From the NCBI GenBank assembly GCA_937907055.1, contig CALCTW010000003.1:1-13873 (forward strand): a DNA stretch of 13,873 bases, read 5' to 3'. Under the pieces are notes generated by a model. That model searched no databases. It was given only the letters and a program-made list of their open reading frames with translations, and was not told where the DNA came from. Numbering within the stretch: the stretch's first letter is position 1; every line of letters begins with the position of its first letter. Origin of the DNA: an uncultured Clostridia bacterium. Its GTDB lineage: Bacteria > Bacillota > Clostridia > Christensenellales > Aristaeellaceae. Positions 1 to 6,209 of the stretch are shown here, in pieces. Both the position numbers and the translations under genes were made by a program.

Positions 1-1
1 A

Positions 2-35
2 AAAGCGCCTGTGCTTTTTTTTGCACAGACGCTTT
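2..35 (-). terminator. Imperfect hairpin at window edge, possible terminator
   Basis: A stem forms between 2-14 and 23-35 with one mismatch (C8/A29) and a loop of eight T (15-22). Read on the minus strand the stem ends in CTTTT at the window edge, which suits termination of the minus-strand protease gene or of a gene beyond the edge. The true U-tract lies outside the window, so this is tentative. Confidence 0.4.
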
Positions 36-52
36 ACTTTGTTGATGGTCTG

Positions 53-89
53 AACGCCCTTCACTCAATATGTGAGTGAAGGGCGTTTT
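53..89. terminator. Strong 15-bp perfect hairpin, likely intrinsic terminator
   Basis: Positions 53-67 pair perfectly with 73-87 around a 5-base loop (ATATG). On the plus strand the stem runs into TTTT (86-89). On the minus strand no T-run follows. It therefore best fits a gene entering from the left on the plus strand, but lying just past the stop of the minus-strand protease gene it may serve both as a convergent terminator. Confidence 0.65.
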
Positions 90-115
90 CATTTGGCCGG
101 GTCGTACGCGGCTGC

Positions 116-1561
116 TTATTCAGCGGCATCCAGGGCGACCATGTTGTTGACCAGTGTCAGCTTATGCGGCATGAACTGCTCCAGACAGAGGGTGCGCATT
201 TCAGCCCCTCCGTCGCAGGAATGAACAGAGACGGGATACATCTGATAGATGTTGGGACGATGGGCACGGTCGGGCGTATCAGGATCAATACGCCACAGAC
301 TGCCGTTATCATCGGAATTGGCAATGAACACTGCCTCGATCATATCGCCCGGATCCGTGGCAGACAGGTTCATCACATAGCCGGTCAGCGTGACCGCGTG
401 CTGATGGGACGCGGTTTCCGGCCGGGTCACCCGGGTGTGATCAAACGCGTCCTCCGCTACCGGGATCTCATCGGTCACCAGCAGGGAATCCTCACTGAAA
501 GGCTCGGCCTTCAGCCATTTGCCGCCGCGGTTGTACAGGTAACCGTTCAGCACCCACAGACGGTCGACAACGCTGCCGTTTTCATCCGTGAAGGAGCCGT
601 CTTCCTGCTCGGTCAGCGGCATTGGGTTGCCGACATCATCAAAACAATAGGCTCCGTAACGGCACTCGGCTCCGGTCACATCCAGTACTTCGGTACGCGC
701 GAAGCTTTGGAGCTGCTCGCTCCAGCATACGGTGTCGTTATCATTGCCGGGCATGTGATAATATTCCTCGTTGAAGCCGATCGACATCCCGACGGCCGCG
801 CCGTTCCGGATACGGCGCGCGATGGATACGAACTCGGCCATGGCCGCGGGCTCGGTGTATGAGGGGTTGTTTTGGTCCAGCGTGCCGTGCAGAAGATCGG
901 CCGGGTCAAAGCCTTCCACTTGGGTGGTGTTGTGATCGGTCCAGCGCTCGCGCAGATCGAGGTCGCGGATCTCACCGGTGAAGAACCAGCGCGCCCCGTG
1001 ATCAGACCAGCCGCCGTTGTTGAGAAAATGGTTTCTGAACAGGGTAAACACATCGTCCTCACTTGCAAAGGGCTCGCCGGTCAGCGGATCGATCGCCTTC
1101 CGCGCCCAGCCGGTGCTCCACAGCATATTGGCAGTGGCGGCAGCCCAGCACATGGAGCTGTCGCCCCACATCTCCTGACGGCGTTCCTCGGTGTCGGTCA
1201 CCAGCCAGTCGCCGGTATCCCAGCTCAGGCGGTTGGTGAATTTTTCGGCATCCACCACATCGCCCTCGATCACCGCGCGGCCGCGGGTGCTCCAGGCATA
1301 CAGCAGCTGTGCCAGCTGTTCGTCTGTCAGCGGCTGTCCGAGACCGTTGATGGCGGCTTCATACTCATTGCCGTTGGCCCGCCAGGTCATCACACAGCGG
1401 CAGCCCGCGGCGGCAGGAAACCAGTTCACATTCAGATCCGTAATGCTTTCAGGCAGCGCGGCTTCCCGCGCGCCGGTCACGGAAACGGTCGTTTCGGCAA
1501 ATACAGCCGCGCTCATCAGCAGCATACAGGCAAGCAACAGCGCGATCAATCGCTTTTTCAT
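116..1561 (-). CDS. Secreted IdeS/Mac-like cysteine protease
   Basis: A 481-residue exported protein, probably a papain-fold cysteine endopeptidase of the IdeS/Mac (C66) type. Residues 1-22 form a signal peptide (MKKR, hydrophobic core, AVFA cleavage). The motif MCWAAATANML gives a likely nucleophile Cys138, in the setting of the IdeS nucleophile (CGAATAGNML). HAVTLTGY supplies His388. IANSDDNGS, 25-30 residues later, matches the IdeS HVINLWG...TDSDSN block, with Asn415 at the place of the catalytic Asp; Asn is the usual third residue in papain enzymes. The protein is longer than IdeS (about 340 aa) because of an N-terminal region of about 110 residues and inserts. The start ATG at 1561 lies 10 nt from GGGAG; ATG 1567 is the alternative (4 nt). 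The frame is open upstream to 1645, but the promoter -10 at 1598 excludes that start. The substrate is unknown; IgG cleavage is only a family analogy. Confidence 0.85.
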   Translation of the reverse strand: MKKRLIALLLACMLLMSAAVFAETTVSVTGAREAALPESITDLNVNWFPAAAGCRCVMTWRANGNEYEAAINGLGQPLTDEQLAQLLYAWSTRGRAVIEGDVVDAEKFTNRLSWDTGDWLVTDTEERRQEMWGDSSMCWAAATANMLWSTGWARKAIDPLTGEPFASEDDVFTLFRNHFLNNGGWSDHGARWFFTGEIRDLDLRERWTDHNTTQVEGFDPADLLHGTLDQNNPSYTEPAAMAEFVSIARRIRNGAAVGMSIGFNEEYYHMPGNDNDTVCWSEQLQSFARTEVLDVTGAECRYGAYCFDDVGNPMPLTEQEDGSFTDENGSVVDRLWVLNGYLYNRGGKWLKAEPFSEDSLLVTDEIPVAEDAFDHTRVTRPETASHQHAVTLTGYVMNLSATDPGDMIEAVFIANSDDNGSLWRIDPDTPDRAHRPNIYQMYPVSVHSCDGGAEMRTLCLEQFMPHKLTLVNNMVALDAAE

Positions 1562-1597
1562 GGTCATAAATCTCCCGCATAAGATAGGATATAACGC

Positions 1598-1626
1598 ATT
1601 ATAGCACACGGACTTTGGTGAATCTA
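1598..1626 (-). promoter_or_regulatory. Promoter of the secreted protease gene
   Basis: On the minus strand a perfect TATAAT -10 box lies at 1603-1598. A poor -35 (TAGATT, 1626-1621) sits 17 bp upstream. Transcription would start near 1591, giving a leader of about 25-30 nt that holds GGGAG at 1576-1572. The weak -35 suggests that an activator may be needed. Confidence 0.6.
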
Positions 1627-1765
1627 CACCATACGCGCCGGTCAACGCTGTTTTTGCCGGCCTGCCCGGTAAATATACGAAAACGAAAACAAAAACTCAG
1701 TTTAATAAACAAATGATGCTCTTTTTTGCTCTGTGATCCCGGCGCCAAATGCAGTATCTTATCAA

Positions 1766-1782
1766 TGTACCGATGAGGTACA
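1766..1782. promoter_or_regulatory. Small inverted repeat upstream of the precursor peptide genes
   Basis: TGTACC and GGTACA are separated by 5 bases (GATGA). It lies in the otherwise empty stretch 1627-1855 between the divergent protease and peptide genes. It could be an operator or an mRNA hairpin. I could not find a clear -35/-10 pair on the plus strand here. Confidence 0.3.
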
Positions 1783-1797
1783 CAAAAAGAAGAACAA

Positions 1798-1812
1798 CGG
1801 CACAAGATGCCG
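1798..1812 (+). repeat. First, diverged copy of the small leader hairpin
   Basis: CGGCA and TGCCG pair around a 5-base loop, followed by GGGAAAG. It resembles the hairpins at 1827-1839 and 2073-2085 that precede the two peptide genes, but it has no leader gene directly behind it. It may be a remnant of a third copy. Confidence 0.5.
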
Positions 1813-1819
1813 GGAAAGT

Positions 1820-1909
1820 AATGACAGGCACAAGGTGCCGGAAAGAAGAGAGATTATGAACAAGCAGATGATGAATATGGAAGAACTGGAACAGGTCAAC
1901 GGCGGTAAT
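1820..1909 (+). repeat. Direct repeat copy A: 5' region plus leader of peptide 1
   Basis: A 90-bp unit that recurs at 2066-2155 with 7 mismatches by my hand count. It starts at AATGACAGGCAC and ends just after the double-glycine codons. It contains the GGCAC-AAG-GTGCC hairpin (1827-1839), the GAAAGAAG purine stretch and the first 18 codons of the gene. Conservation covers non-coding as well as coding bases, so recent duplication or a conserved leader RNA is likely. Confidence 0.85.
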
Positions 1910-2050
1910 ATTTTTACTGATGTATGGAATTGGGTCTGCGAAAAGACCATCGAGACCGGGAAGCGCATCGTGAAGGACGGCCCGTTTGTCCGGCCCAATA
2001 TCCTGCCTCCTTTTGACCCCATTATCGCTGATAACGGCAAGGATCAATAA
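1856..2050 (+). CDS. Double-glycine leader precursor peptide 1
   Basis: A 64-residue peptide. The start is ATG 1856, chosen because it lies behind the purine-rich GAAAGAAGAGAG stretch and because the paralogue at 2102 starts identically; the open frame upstream to 1733 is not needed. Residues 1-17 are a leader ending MEELEQVNGG, which fits the double-glycine export signal (Glu -8, Leu -7, Val -4, Gly-Gly at -2/-1) cut by C39-type ABC transporters. The 47-residue core begins NIFTDVWNWVCEK, has one Cys (28), two Trp and a Pro-rich tail (RPNILPPF). Known families with such leaders include class II bacteriocins, competence-type pheromones and some RiPPs; I cannot assign one. No transporter or modifying enzyme is in the window. 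It is followed after 51 nt by its paralogue. Confidence 0.8.
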   Translation: MNKQMMNMEELEQVNGGNIFTDVWNWVCEKTIETGKRIVKDGPFVRPNILPPFDPIIADNGKDQ

Positions 2051-2065
2051 AAACGCGACGAATTG

Positions 2066-2155
2066 AATGACAGGCACAGCGTGCCGGAAAGAAGTAAGAT
2101 TATGAACAAGATGATGATGAATATGGAAGAACTGGAACAGGTCAACGGCGGCAAT
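2066..2155 (+). repeat. Direct repeat copy B: 5' region plus leader of peptide 2
   Basis: This is the second copy of the 90-bp unit, offset by 246 bp from copy A. It carries the hairpin GGCAC-AGC-GTGCC (2073-2085), in which both arms are intact while the loop differs from copy A (AAG). Pairing is thus kept where the loop changes. Beyond 2155 similarity at DNA level falls off. Confidence 0.85.
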
Positions 2156-2332
2156 TTCCTCACGGACGCATGGGACTGGCTCTGCAAGAAGTATCAGAAC
2201 AGAAGCAAGGCCCGCACGCCGGAGGAAAGGGAACAGGAGATCCTGGACAGGATCCGTCCCAAGATGCTGCCCACGAATGAACCGAACGGGATCGATAGAT
2301 TCGACTTCGTGAGAAAACGTGAAACCATTTAA
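2102..2332 (+). CDS. Double-glycine leader precursor peptide 2 (paralogue)
   Basis: A 76-residue paralogue of the preceding peptide. The leader (1-17) differs from peptide 1 only at residue 4 (M for Q) and again ends ELEQVNGG. The 59-residue core opens NFLTDAWDWLCKK, matching the first core in Asn18, Thr21, Asp22, Trp24, Trp26 and Cys28. It then diverges into a charged, probably helical stretch (TPEEREQEILDRIRPK) and shares RPxxLP later. A start at ATG 2063 is in frame, but it would make the hairpin coding and has no good ribosome site. The single conserved Cys could make an intermolecular disulfide or be a modification site. The two genes are probably one transcript ending at the terminator at 2363. 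Function unknown; a two-peptide bacteriocin or signal pair is possible. Confidence 0.8.
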   Translation: MNKMMMNMEELEQVNGGNFLTDAWDWLCKKYQNRSKARTPEEREQEILDRIRPKMLPTNEPNGIDRFDFVRKRETI

Positions 2333-2362
2333 CGATCAGGAATCAACACATATCGAATCAAG

Positions 2363-2394
2363 AAACCCATCCTCTGCAAGGGGGATGGGTTTTT
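2363..2394 (+). terminator. Intrinsic terminator of the precursor peptide genes
   Basis: AAACCCATCC (2363-2372) pairs with GGATGGGTTT (2383-2392) around a 10-base loop, and the T-run extends to 2394. It lies 30 nt past the stop of peptide 2. The following stretch to about 2490 shows no gene and no promoter that I can support. Confidence 0.85.
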
Positions 2395-2490
2395 GATTGG
2401 ATATCACGGGCGGTTATATTGACTGTCCGGTGAGACAATGACAAAAAGCGATATGATCGGCGGATCGGGCAGGACAGCATACTGTATAAT

Positions 2491-2526
2491 CAAAAAGCGC
2501 GCCGGATCGTCTGTCCGGCGCGGTTT
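2491..2526 (-). terminator. Intrinsic terminator of argH
   Basis: A 9-bp GC-rich stem (2498-2506 with 2514-2522), extended by three A/T pairs after one mismatch, has the loop TCGTCTG. On the minus strand it ends in TTTTTG, directly downstream of the argH stop. The plus side (TTTATATA) is less like a terminator. Confidence 0.85.
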
Positions 2527-2550
2527 ATATACACTTGTTTTCGGAATTTT

Positions 2551-3927
2551 TTATTCCGCCAGCTTTTCGGCTACATAGGCCAGCTGCTTTTCCACGCTCT
2601 CAAAGCCGGTGCCGCCGAAGGAGATGCGTTTCTTCACGCACTCCACAAGATCGACCGCCTCATAAACATCCGCGTCAAAGAGATCGGAATGCGCCTTGTA
2701 TTTTTCGAGAGGCAGGTTCTCCAGCACCAGATGCTCACGCATGCATTCTGCCACGATCTGTCCGCTGATCTTATAGGCGCTGCGGAAGGGCAGACCCTTG
2801 CGCACCAGATAATCCGCCAGGTCGGTGGCGTTGATGAAGCCTTCGCCGGCGGCCTTCTTCATGTTTTCGGGACGGGTCGTCATGGTGCTCACCATGCCGG
2901 TGAAGATATCCAGACAGGCCTTCACGGTATCGACCGCGTCAAAGATGGCTTCTTTGTCTTCCTGCATATCCTTGTTGTAGGCCAGCGGCAGACCCTTGAG
3001 GGTGGTCAGCAGGCCCATCAGATCGCCGTAGACACGGCCGGTCTTGCCGCGTACCAGCTCCGCCATATCGGGGTTGCGCTTCTGGGGCATGATGCTGCTG
3101 CCGGTGGTGAAGGCGTCGGACAGGGCGACAAAGCGGAATTCCCAGCTGCTCCAGAGGATCATTTCCTCGGCAAAGCGGGACAGATGCATCATCATCACGG
3201 CGATGTCGCTCATCATTTCGAGCGCGAAATCACGGTCGCTCACGCCGTCGATGCTGTTCATGCACACACCGTCAAAGCCCAGCTTCTCCGCTTCAAAGAA
3301 GCGGTCGGTATCGTAGGTGGTGCCGCTCAGCGCGCAGCTGCCGATGGGGCAGATGTTCATGCGCCTGCGGCAGTCCTTCAGACGGTCGATATCGCGCAGC
3401 AGCATCATGGCGTAGGCCAGCAGATGATGCGCGAACAGGATGGGCTGCGCGCGCTGCAGATGGGTATAGCCGGGGCAGACATTTTCCTTGTTCTGCTCCG
3501 CCTGATCGCGCACGGCTTCGATCAGCTTCTTTGTCTTTTCGATAATGGTATCCACCTCATCCAGCAGATACATGCGGATATCCAGCGCCACCTGATCGTT
3601 GCGGCTGCGCGCGGTGTGCAGCTTCTTGCCCACATCGCCCAGACGCTCCGTCAGCACCTGTTCCACAAACATGTGGATGTCTTCAGCTGCCGGATCGATC
3701 CCGAGCGCGCCGCTCCGGATGTCATCCAGAATGGCGGCCAGACCGTCGCAGAGCGTATCGGCCTCGGACTGCAGGATGATGCCCTGTTTGGCCAGCATCT
3801 GCGCGTGCGCCATGGAACCGGTGATATCCTGCGCGTACATACGCTGATCGAAACGGATGGAGGCGTTAAAATCATCTGCCGCCTTGTTGGTGTTCGCGTC
3901 TGTTACGCCTTCCCACATTTTAGCCAT
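2551..3927 (-). CDS. argH: Argininosuccinate lyase
   Basis: A 458-residue cytosolic enzyme of the fumarase/aspartase superfamily. It splits argininosuccinate into arginine and fumarate, the last step of arginine synthesis. The length is typical. Visible signatures are TARSRNDQ (105-112), GYTHLQRAQP (153-162) with catalytic-region His156, and the superfamily signature GSSIMPQKRNP (276-286) with the catalytic Ser at 277-278 on the flexible loop. The start ATG 3927 follows AAGGAG (3940-3935) by 7 nt. It lies downstream of argG on the same strand but is separated by a terminator and has its own promoter, so the two genes need not be transcribed together. No sign of damage. Confidence 0.98.
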   Translation of the reverse strand: MAKMWEGVTDANTNKAADDFNASIRFDQRMYAQDITGSMAHAQMLAKQGIILQSEADTLCDGLAAILDDIRSGALGIDPAAEDIHMFVEQVLTERLGDVGKKLHTARSRNDQVALDIRMYLLDEVDTIIEKTKKLIEAVRDQAEQNKENVCPGYTHLQRAQPILFAHHLLAYAMMLLRDIDRLKDCRRRMNICPIGSCALSGTTYDTDRFFEAEKLGFDGVCMNSIDGVSDRDFALEMMSDIAVMMMHLSRFAEEMILWSSWEFRFVALSDAFTTGSSIMPQKRNPDMAELVRGKTGRVYGDLMGLLTTLKGLPLAYNKDMQEDKEAIFDAVDTVKACLDIFTGMVSTMTTRPENMKKAAGEGFINATDLADYLVRKGLPFRSAYKISGQIVAECMREHLVLENLPLEKYKAHSDLFDADVYEAVDLVECVKKRISFGGTGFESVEKQLAYVAEKLAE

Positions 3928-4003
3928 AAGACTGCTCCTTTATCTGCCCCGGAAAGGGGAGAAATATCGTATTCACGCGGCACCGGAAACGATGCCGGAA
4001 AAA

Positions 4004-4033
4004 ATTATACACTTATCGCGGGATAAAAATCAA
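4004..4033 (-). promoter_or_regulatory. Promoter of argH, overlapping the argG terminator
   Basis: On the minus strand TTGATT (4033-4028) is followed after 18 bp by TATAAT (4009-4004). The -35 box is formed by the end of the argG terminator stem and its T-run. The leader to argH is about 70 nt and contains a weak hairpin (CGGCA...TGCCG, around 3980-4000). Confidence 0.65.
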
Positions 4034-4055
4034 GGGAGCAGAACGCTCCCTTGAT
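4025..4055 (-). terminator. Intrinsic terminator of argG
   Basis: A perfect 11-bp stem (4029-4039 with 4045-4055) has the loop AGAAC. On the minus strand it is followed by TTTTTA (4029-4024). It begins 20 nt past the argG stop. Confidence 0.9.
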
Positions 4056-4075
4056 CGAATGTTCAGTTTGGAGGA

Positions 4076-5293
4076 TTACTTCTTGCCGTCCACCATGGCC
4101 TGGACCTTGATGGGCAGACCGTAGAGGGTGATGAAGCCGGCGCTGTCCTTCTGATCGTAGTCAGAAGCGCCGAAGGTGGCGATATCCTCGCTGTAGAGGC
4201 TGTTGGGGCTCCACACACCGGCCTTGATGATGTTGCCCTTGTACAGCTTCAGGCGCACCTTGCCGTTGACCTTCTCCTGCGTCTTGTCCACGAAGGCGGA
4301 CAGGGCTTCGCGCAGGGGGGTGAACCACTGGCCGTTGTAAACCAGCTCGGCGAAGGTGATGGACAGACGCTGCTTTTCATGCATGGTCATCTTGTCCAGC
4401 GTGATGCTCTCCAGCGCCTCATGCGCCTTGTACAGGATGGTGCCGCCGGGAGTCTCGTACACGCCGCGGCACTTCATGCCCACCAGACGGTTCTCCACGA
4501 TATCGATGATACCGATACCGTTCTTGCCGCCCAGCTCGTTCAGCTTGAGGATGATGTTCTTGGCGGACATCTTTTCGCCGTCGATGGCCACGGGCGTACC
4601 CTGTTCAAAATCAAGGGTGACATAGGTGGGCGCGTCGGGAGCGGCGATGGGGCTGACGCCCATCTCGAGGAAGCCGGGCTTCTCATACAGCGGCTCGTTG
4701 CCGGTGTCTTCCAGATCCATGCCCTCGTGGGACAGATGCCAGAGGTTCTTATCCTTGGAGTAGTTGGTCTCGCGGTTGATCTTCAGGGGGATGTTGTGCG
4801 CTTCCGCGTAGTCGATCTCCTCATCACGGGACACGATATCCCATTCACGCCAGGGAGCGATGATGGGCATGTTGGGAGCGAAATGCTTGATGGCCAGCTC
4901 GAAGCGAACCTGATCGTTGCCCTTGCCGGTGCAGCCGTGGCAGATGGCATCGGCGTTTTCCTTCAGCGCGATCTCCACCAGACCCTTAGCGATGCAGGGA
5001 CGGGCATGGCTGGTGCCCAGCAGATAATCTTCGTATACAGCACCCGCCTTCATGGTGGGGATGATGTATTCATCAACATATTCTTCGGTCAGATCCAGCA
5101 CATAAAGCTTGCTGGCGCCGGTCTTCAGAGCCTTTTCCTCCAGGCCCTCCAGTTCATCGGCCTGACCCACGTTGCCGCTCACGGCAACGACTTCGCAGTT
5201 ATTATAGTTTTCCTTCAGCCAGGGGATGATGATGCTGGTATCCAGGCCGCCGGAATAGGCGAGAACAACTTTCTTGATGTCTTTCTTGTCCAT
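4076..5293 (-). CDS. argG: Argininosuccinate synthase
   Basis: A 405-residue cytosolic enzyme that joins citrulline and aspartate with ATP, forming argininosuccinate. The N-terminal PP-loop is clear: [10 protein letters not shown] at 11-20. [14 protein letters not shown] (119-132) is the second conserved family block. The length is normal. The start ATG 5293 follows GGAGGA (5306-5301) by 7 nt. The frame is open further, to 5359, but those codons lie in the untranslated leader because the promoter -10 is at 5363-5358. The leader holds two short hairpins (GCAC-CGGA-GTGC, and GCCC-ATC-GGGC just before the ribosome site). The gene has its own terminator. ArgR/AhrC control is likely from the palindromes upstream of the promoter (inference). 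Confidence 0.98.
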   Translation of the reverse strand: MDKKDIKKVVLAYSGGLDTSIIIPWLKENYNNCEVVAVSGNVGQADELEGLEEKALKTGASKLYVLDLTEEYVDEYIIPTMKAGAVYEDYLLGTSHARPCIAKGLVEIALKENADAICHGCTGKGNDQVRFELAIKHFAPNMPIIAPWREWDIVSRDEEIDYAEAHNIPLKINRETNYSKDKNLWHLSHEGMDLEDTGNEPLYEKPGFLEMGVSPIAAPDAPTYVTLDFEQGTPVAIDGEKMSAKNIILKLNELGGKNGIGIIDIVENRLVGMKCRGVYETPGGTILYKAHEALESITLDKMTMHEKQRLSITFAELVYNGQWFTPLREALSAFVDKTQEKVNGKVRLKLYKGNIIKAGVWSPNSLYSEDIATFGASDYDQKDSAGFITLYGLPIKVQAMVDGKK

Positions 5294-5357
5294 TTCTGTA
5301 TCCTCCGTTTTTGCCCGATGGGCACTCGTTACGCACTCCGGTGCATAAACCTTGTTC

Positions 5358-5385
5358 ATTATATCATCGGAGGCGGAGATGTCAA
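5358..5385 (-). promoter_or_regulatory. Promoter of argG
   Basis: On the minus strand a consensus TTGACA (5385-5380) and a consensus TATAAT (5363-5358) are separated by 16 bp. Transcription should start near 5351, leaving a leader of about 57 nt. Confidence 0.9.
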
Positions 5386-5394
5386 GACTAAAAT

Positions 5395-5408
5395 TGAAAA
5401 ATTATGCA
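5395..5408. promoter_or_regulatory. ARG-box-like site proximal to the argG promoter
   Basis: TGAAAAATTATGCA is a near-palindrome of the ARG-box form (TGnATnnnnATnCA-like, AT-rich centre) recognised by ArgR/AhrC. It ends 10 bp upstream of the argG -35. Assigned by pattern and by the downstream gene only. Confidence 0.5.
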
Positions 5409-5425
5409 CAAACTTCAGTATAAAT

Positions 5426-5439
5426 TGTATAACTATACA
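5426..5439. promoter_or_regulatory. Perfect palindrome, distal ARG-box-like site
   Basis: TGTATAACTATACA is palindromic outside its two central bases. Its centre is 31 bp (about three helix turns) from the proximal site, so both face the same side of the DNA. It lies 37 bp upstream of the divergent operon's -35 and could affect both directions. Confidence 0.55.
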
Positions 5440-5476
5440 TAAAACGGCGGTGATATTCAGTGTTATCCCTTTTTTA

Positions 5477-5505
5477 TTGTATTGACGGGCGTTTGTGTGT
5501 ATAAT
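5477..5505 (+). promoter_or_regulatory. Promoter of the nine-gene operon
   Basis: TTGTAT (5477-5482) and TATAAT (5500-5505) are separated by 17 bp; TG directly precedes the -10. A TTGACG at 5483 is too close (12 bp) to pair with this -10. It is the only clear promoter I find before the run of overlapping genes to 12499. Confidence 0.7.
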
Positions 5506-5544
5506 AAAAAGAAAGATCCGGTCACAGGCCGGCAAGGAGGGCGC

Positions 5545-6198
5545 ATGGGCGTTACGATCTTATTCGATCTGGACGGTACGCTGATCGATACCGAAAAGTA
5601 TTTCAGGATCTACTGGCCGAAGGCCGCGGAGGCGCTCGGTTATCATATGACGGATGAGCAGGCGCTGCAATTGCGCTCGCTCGGCCGTCCTTTTGCCTTT
5701 GATGTGTTCAAAAGTATGTTCGGCGAGGATGTGGATTACTGGGCAATGCGGCAGAAGCGCCGTGAACTGATGGAGCCTGTGCTGGAAAGGGACGGGGTCC
5801 GATTGAAGAAGGGCGTGAAGGAGCTGCTGGAGTATATGTCCGCGCACGGGCATACCGCCGCGATCGCCACCGCCTCCGATGTGGAAAGAACACGGAAATA
5901 TCTTTCCTCGATCGGGCTGGAGGGCTATTTCAGCCGTATCATCTCAGCCACGATGGTGCCCTTCGGCAAACCGGCGCCGGATATTTACCGGTATGCCTGT
6001 GAGCAGCTGGGGATCGCGCCGGGGGACTGCTACGCGGTGGAGGATTCCCCGAACGGCATCACCAGCGCGTATAAGGCCGGGCTGAAGGTGATCATGATCC
6101 CCGATCAGACACCGCCGGATGAGACCGTGCTGCCGATGCTGACCCATGTATACGAAGACGCGGGCCGGATCATCGAACTGCTCCGCGCGCGTGAATGA
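5545..6198 (+). CDS. HAD-superfamily phosphatase (beta-PGM/Gph-like)
   Basis: A 217-residue cytosolic haloacid-dehalogenase-fold enzyme, first gene of the operon. Motif I is FDLDGT with nucleophile Asp8 and acid Asp10. Motif II is IATASD (107-112). Motif III is the Lys in GKPAPD (Lys142). Motif IV is EDSPNG (166-171) with metal ligands Glu166 and Asp167. The helical insert between motifs I and II marks a type-I cap as in beta-phosphoglucomutase and phosphoglycolate phosphatase relatives. The substrate cannot be told from sequence; small sugar phosphates or nucleotides are typical. ATG 5545 follows AAGGAGG (5534-5540) by 4 nt and gives motif I its usual place near the N-terminus; an in-frame start at 5482 overlaps the promoter and is rejected. 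Confidence 0.93.
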   Translation: MGVTILFDLDGTLIDTEKYFRIYWPKAAEALGYHMTDEQALQLRSLGRPFAFDVFKSMFGEDVDYWAMRQKRRELMEPVLERDGVRLKKGVKELLEYMSAHGHTAAIATASDVERTRKYLSSIGLEGYFSRIISATMVPFGKPAPDIYRYACEQLGIAPGDCYAVEDSPNGITSAYKAGLKVIMIPDQTPPDETVLPMLTHVYEDAGRIIELLRARE

Positions 6199-6209
6199 CG
6201 GAGGCGGGG

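Noticed and set aside
1733..1855. N-terminal extension of precursor peptide 1 from ATG 1733
   Set aside because: It lacks a ribosome site, would translate through the repeated hairpins, and the paralogue shows that the conserved protein starts at MNK.
1798..2085. CRISPR-like array from the repeated hairpins
   Set aside because: There are only three short copies with irregular spacing and coding sequence between them, and no cas gene nearby.
1856..2332. Lanthipeptide or sactipeptide cluster
   Set aside because: Each core has a single Cys, and there is no LanM, LanB/C or radical SAM enzyme in the window.
2400..2490. Promoter or small RNA at TGTATAAT (2483-2490)
   Set aside because: There is no acceptable -35 at 16-18 bp and no gene behind it on the plus strand; the argH terminator follows at once.
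4001..4010. TGTATAAT at the argH promoter (and at the 5500 promoter) as ARG half-sites
   Set aside because: The string is simply the -10 box with a preceding TG; the second half-site is absent in both places.
3928..4024. Riboswitch or T-box in the argH leader
   Set aside because: The leader is only about 70 nt, with one weak hairpin and no T-box sequence or attenuator terminator.
2689..4026. Long plus-strand open frame (445 codons) opposite argH
   Set aside because: It mirrors argH, whose conserved motifs, ribosome site and terminator are all clear. The translated product has only His/Gln/Ala-rich shadow composition.
5294..5359. Longer N-terminus of argG
   Set aside because: The consensus promoter -10 box lies at 5358-5363, so these codons are in the leader. 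GGAGGA before ATG 5293 fits the known N-terminus.
4379..5485. Plus-strand open frame of 368 codons opposite argG
   Set aside because: It is antisense to argG and runs across the argG promoter region; its product has no recognisable domain.
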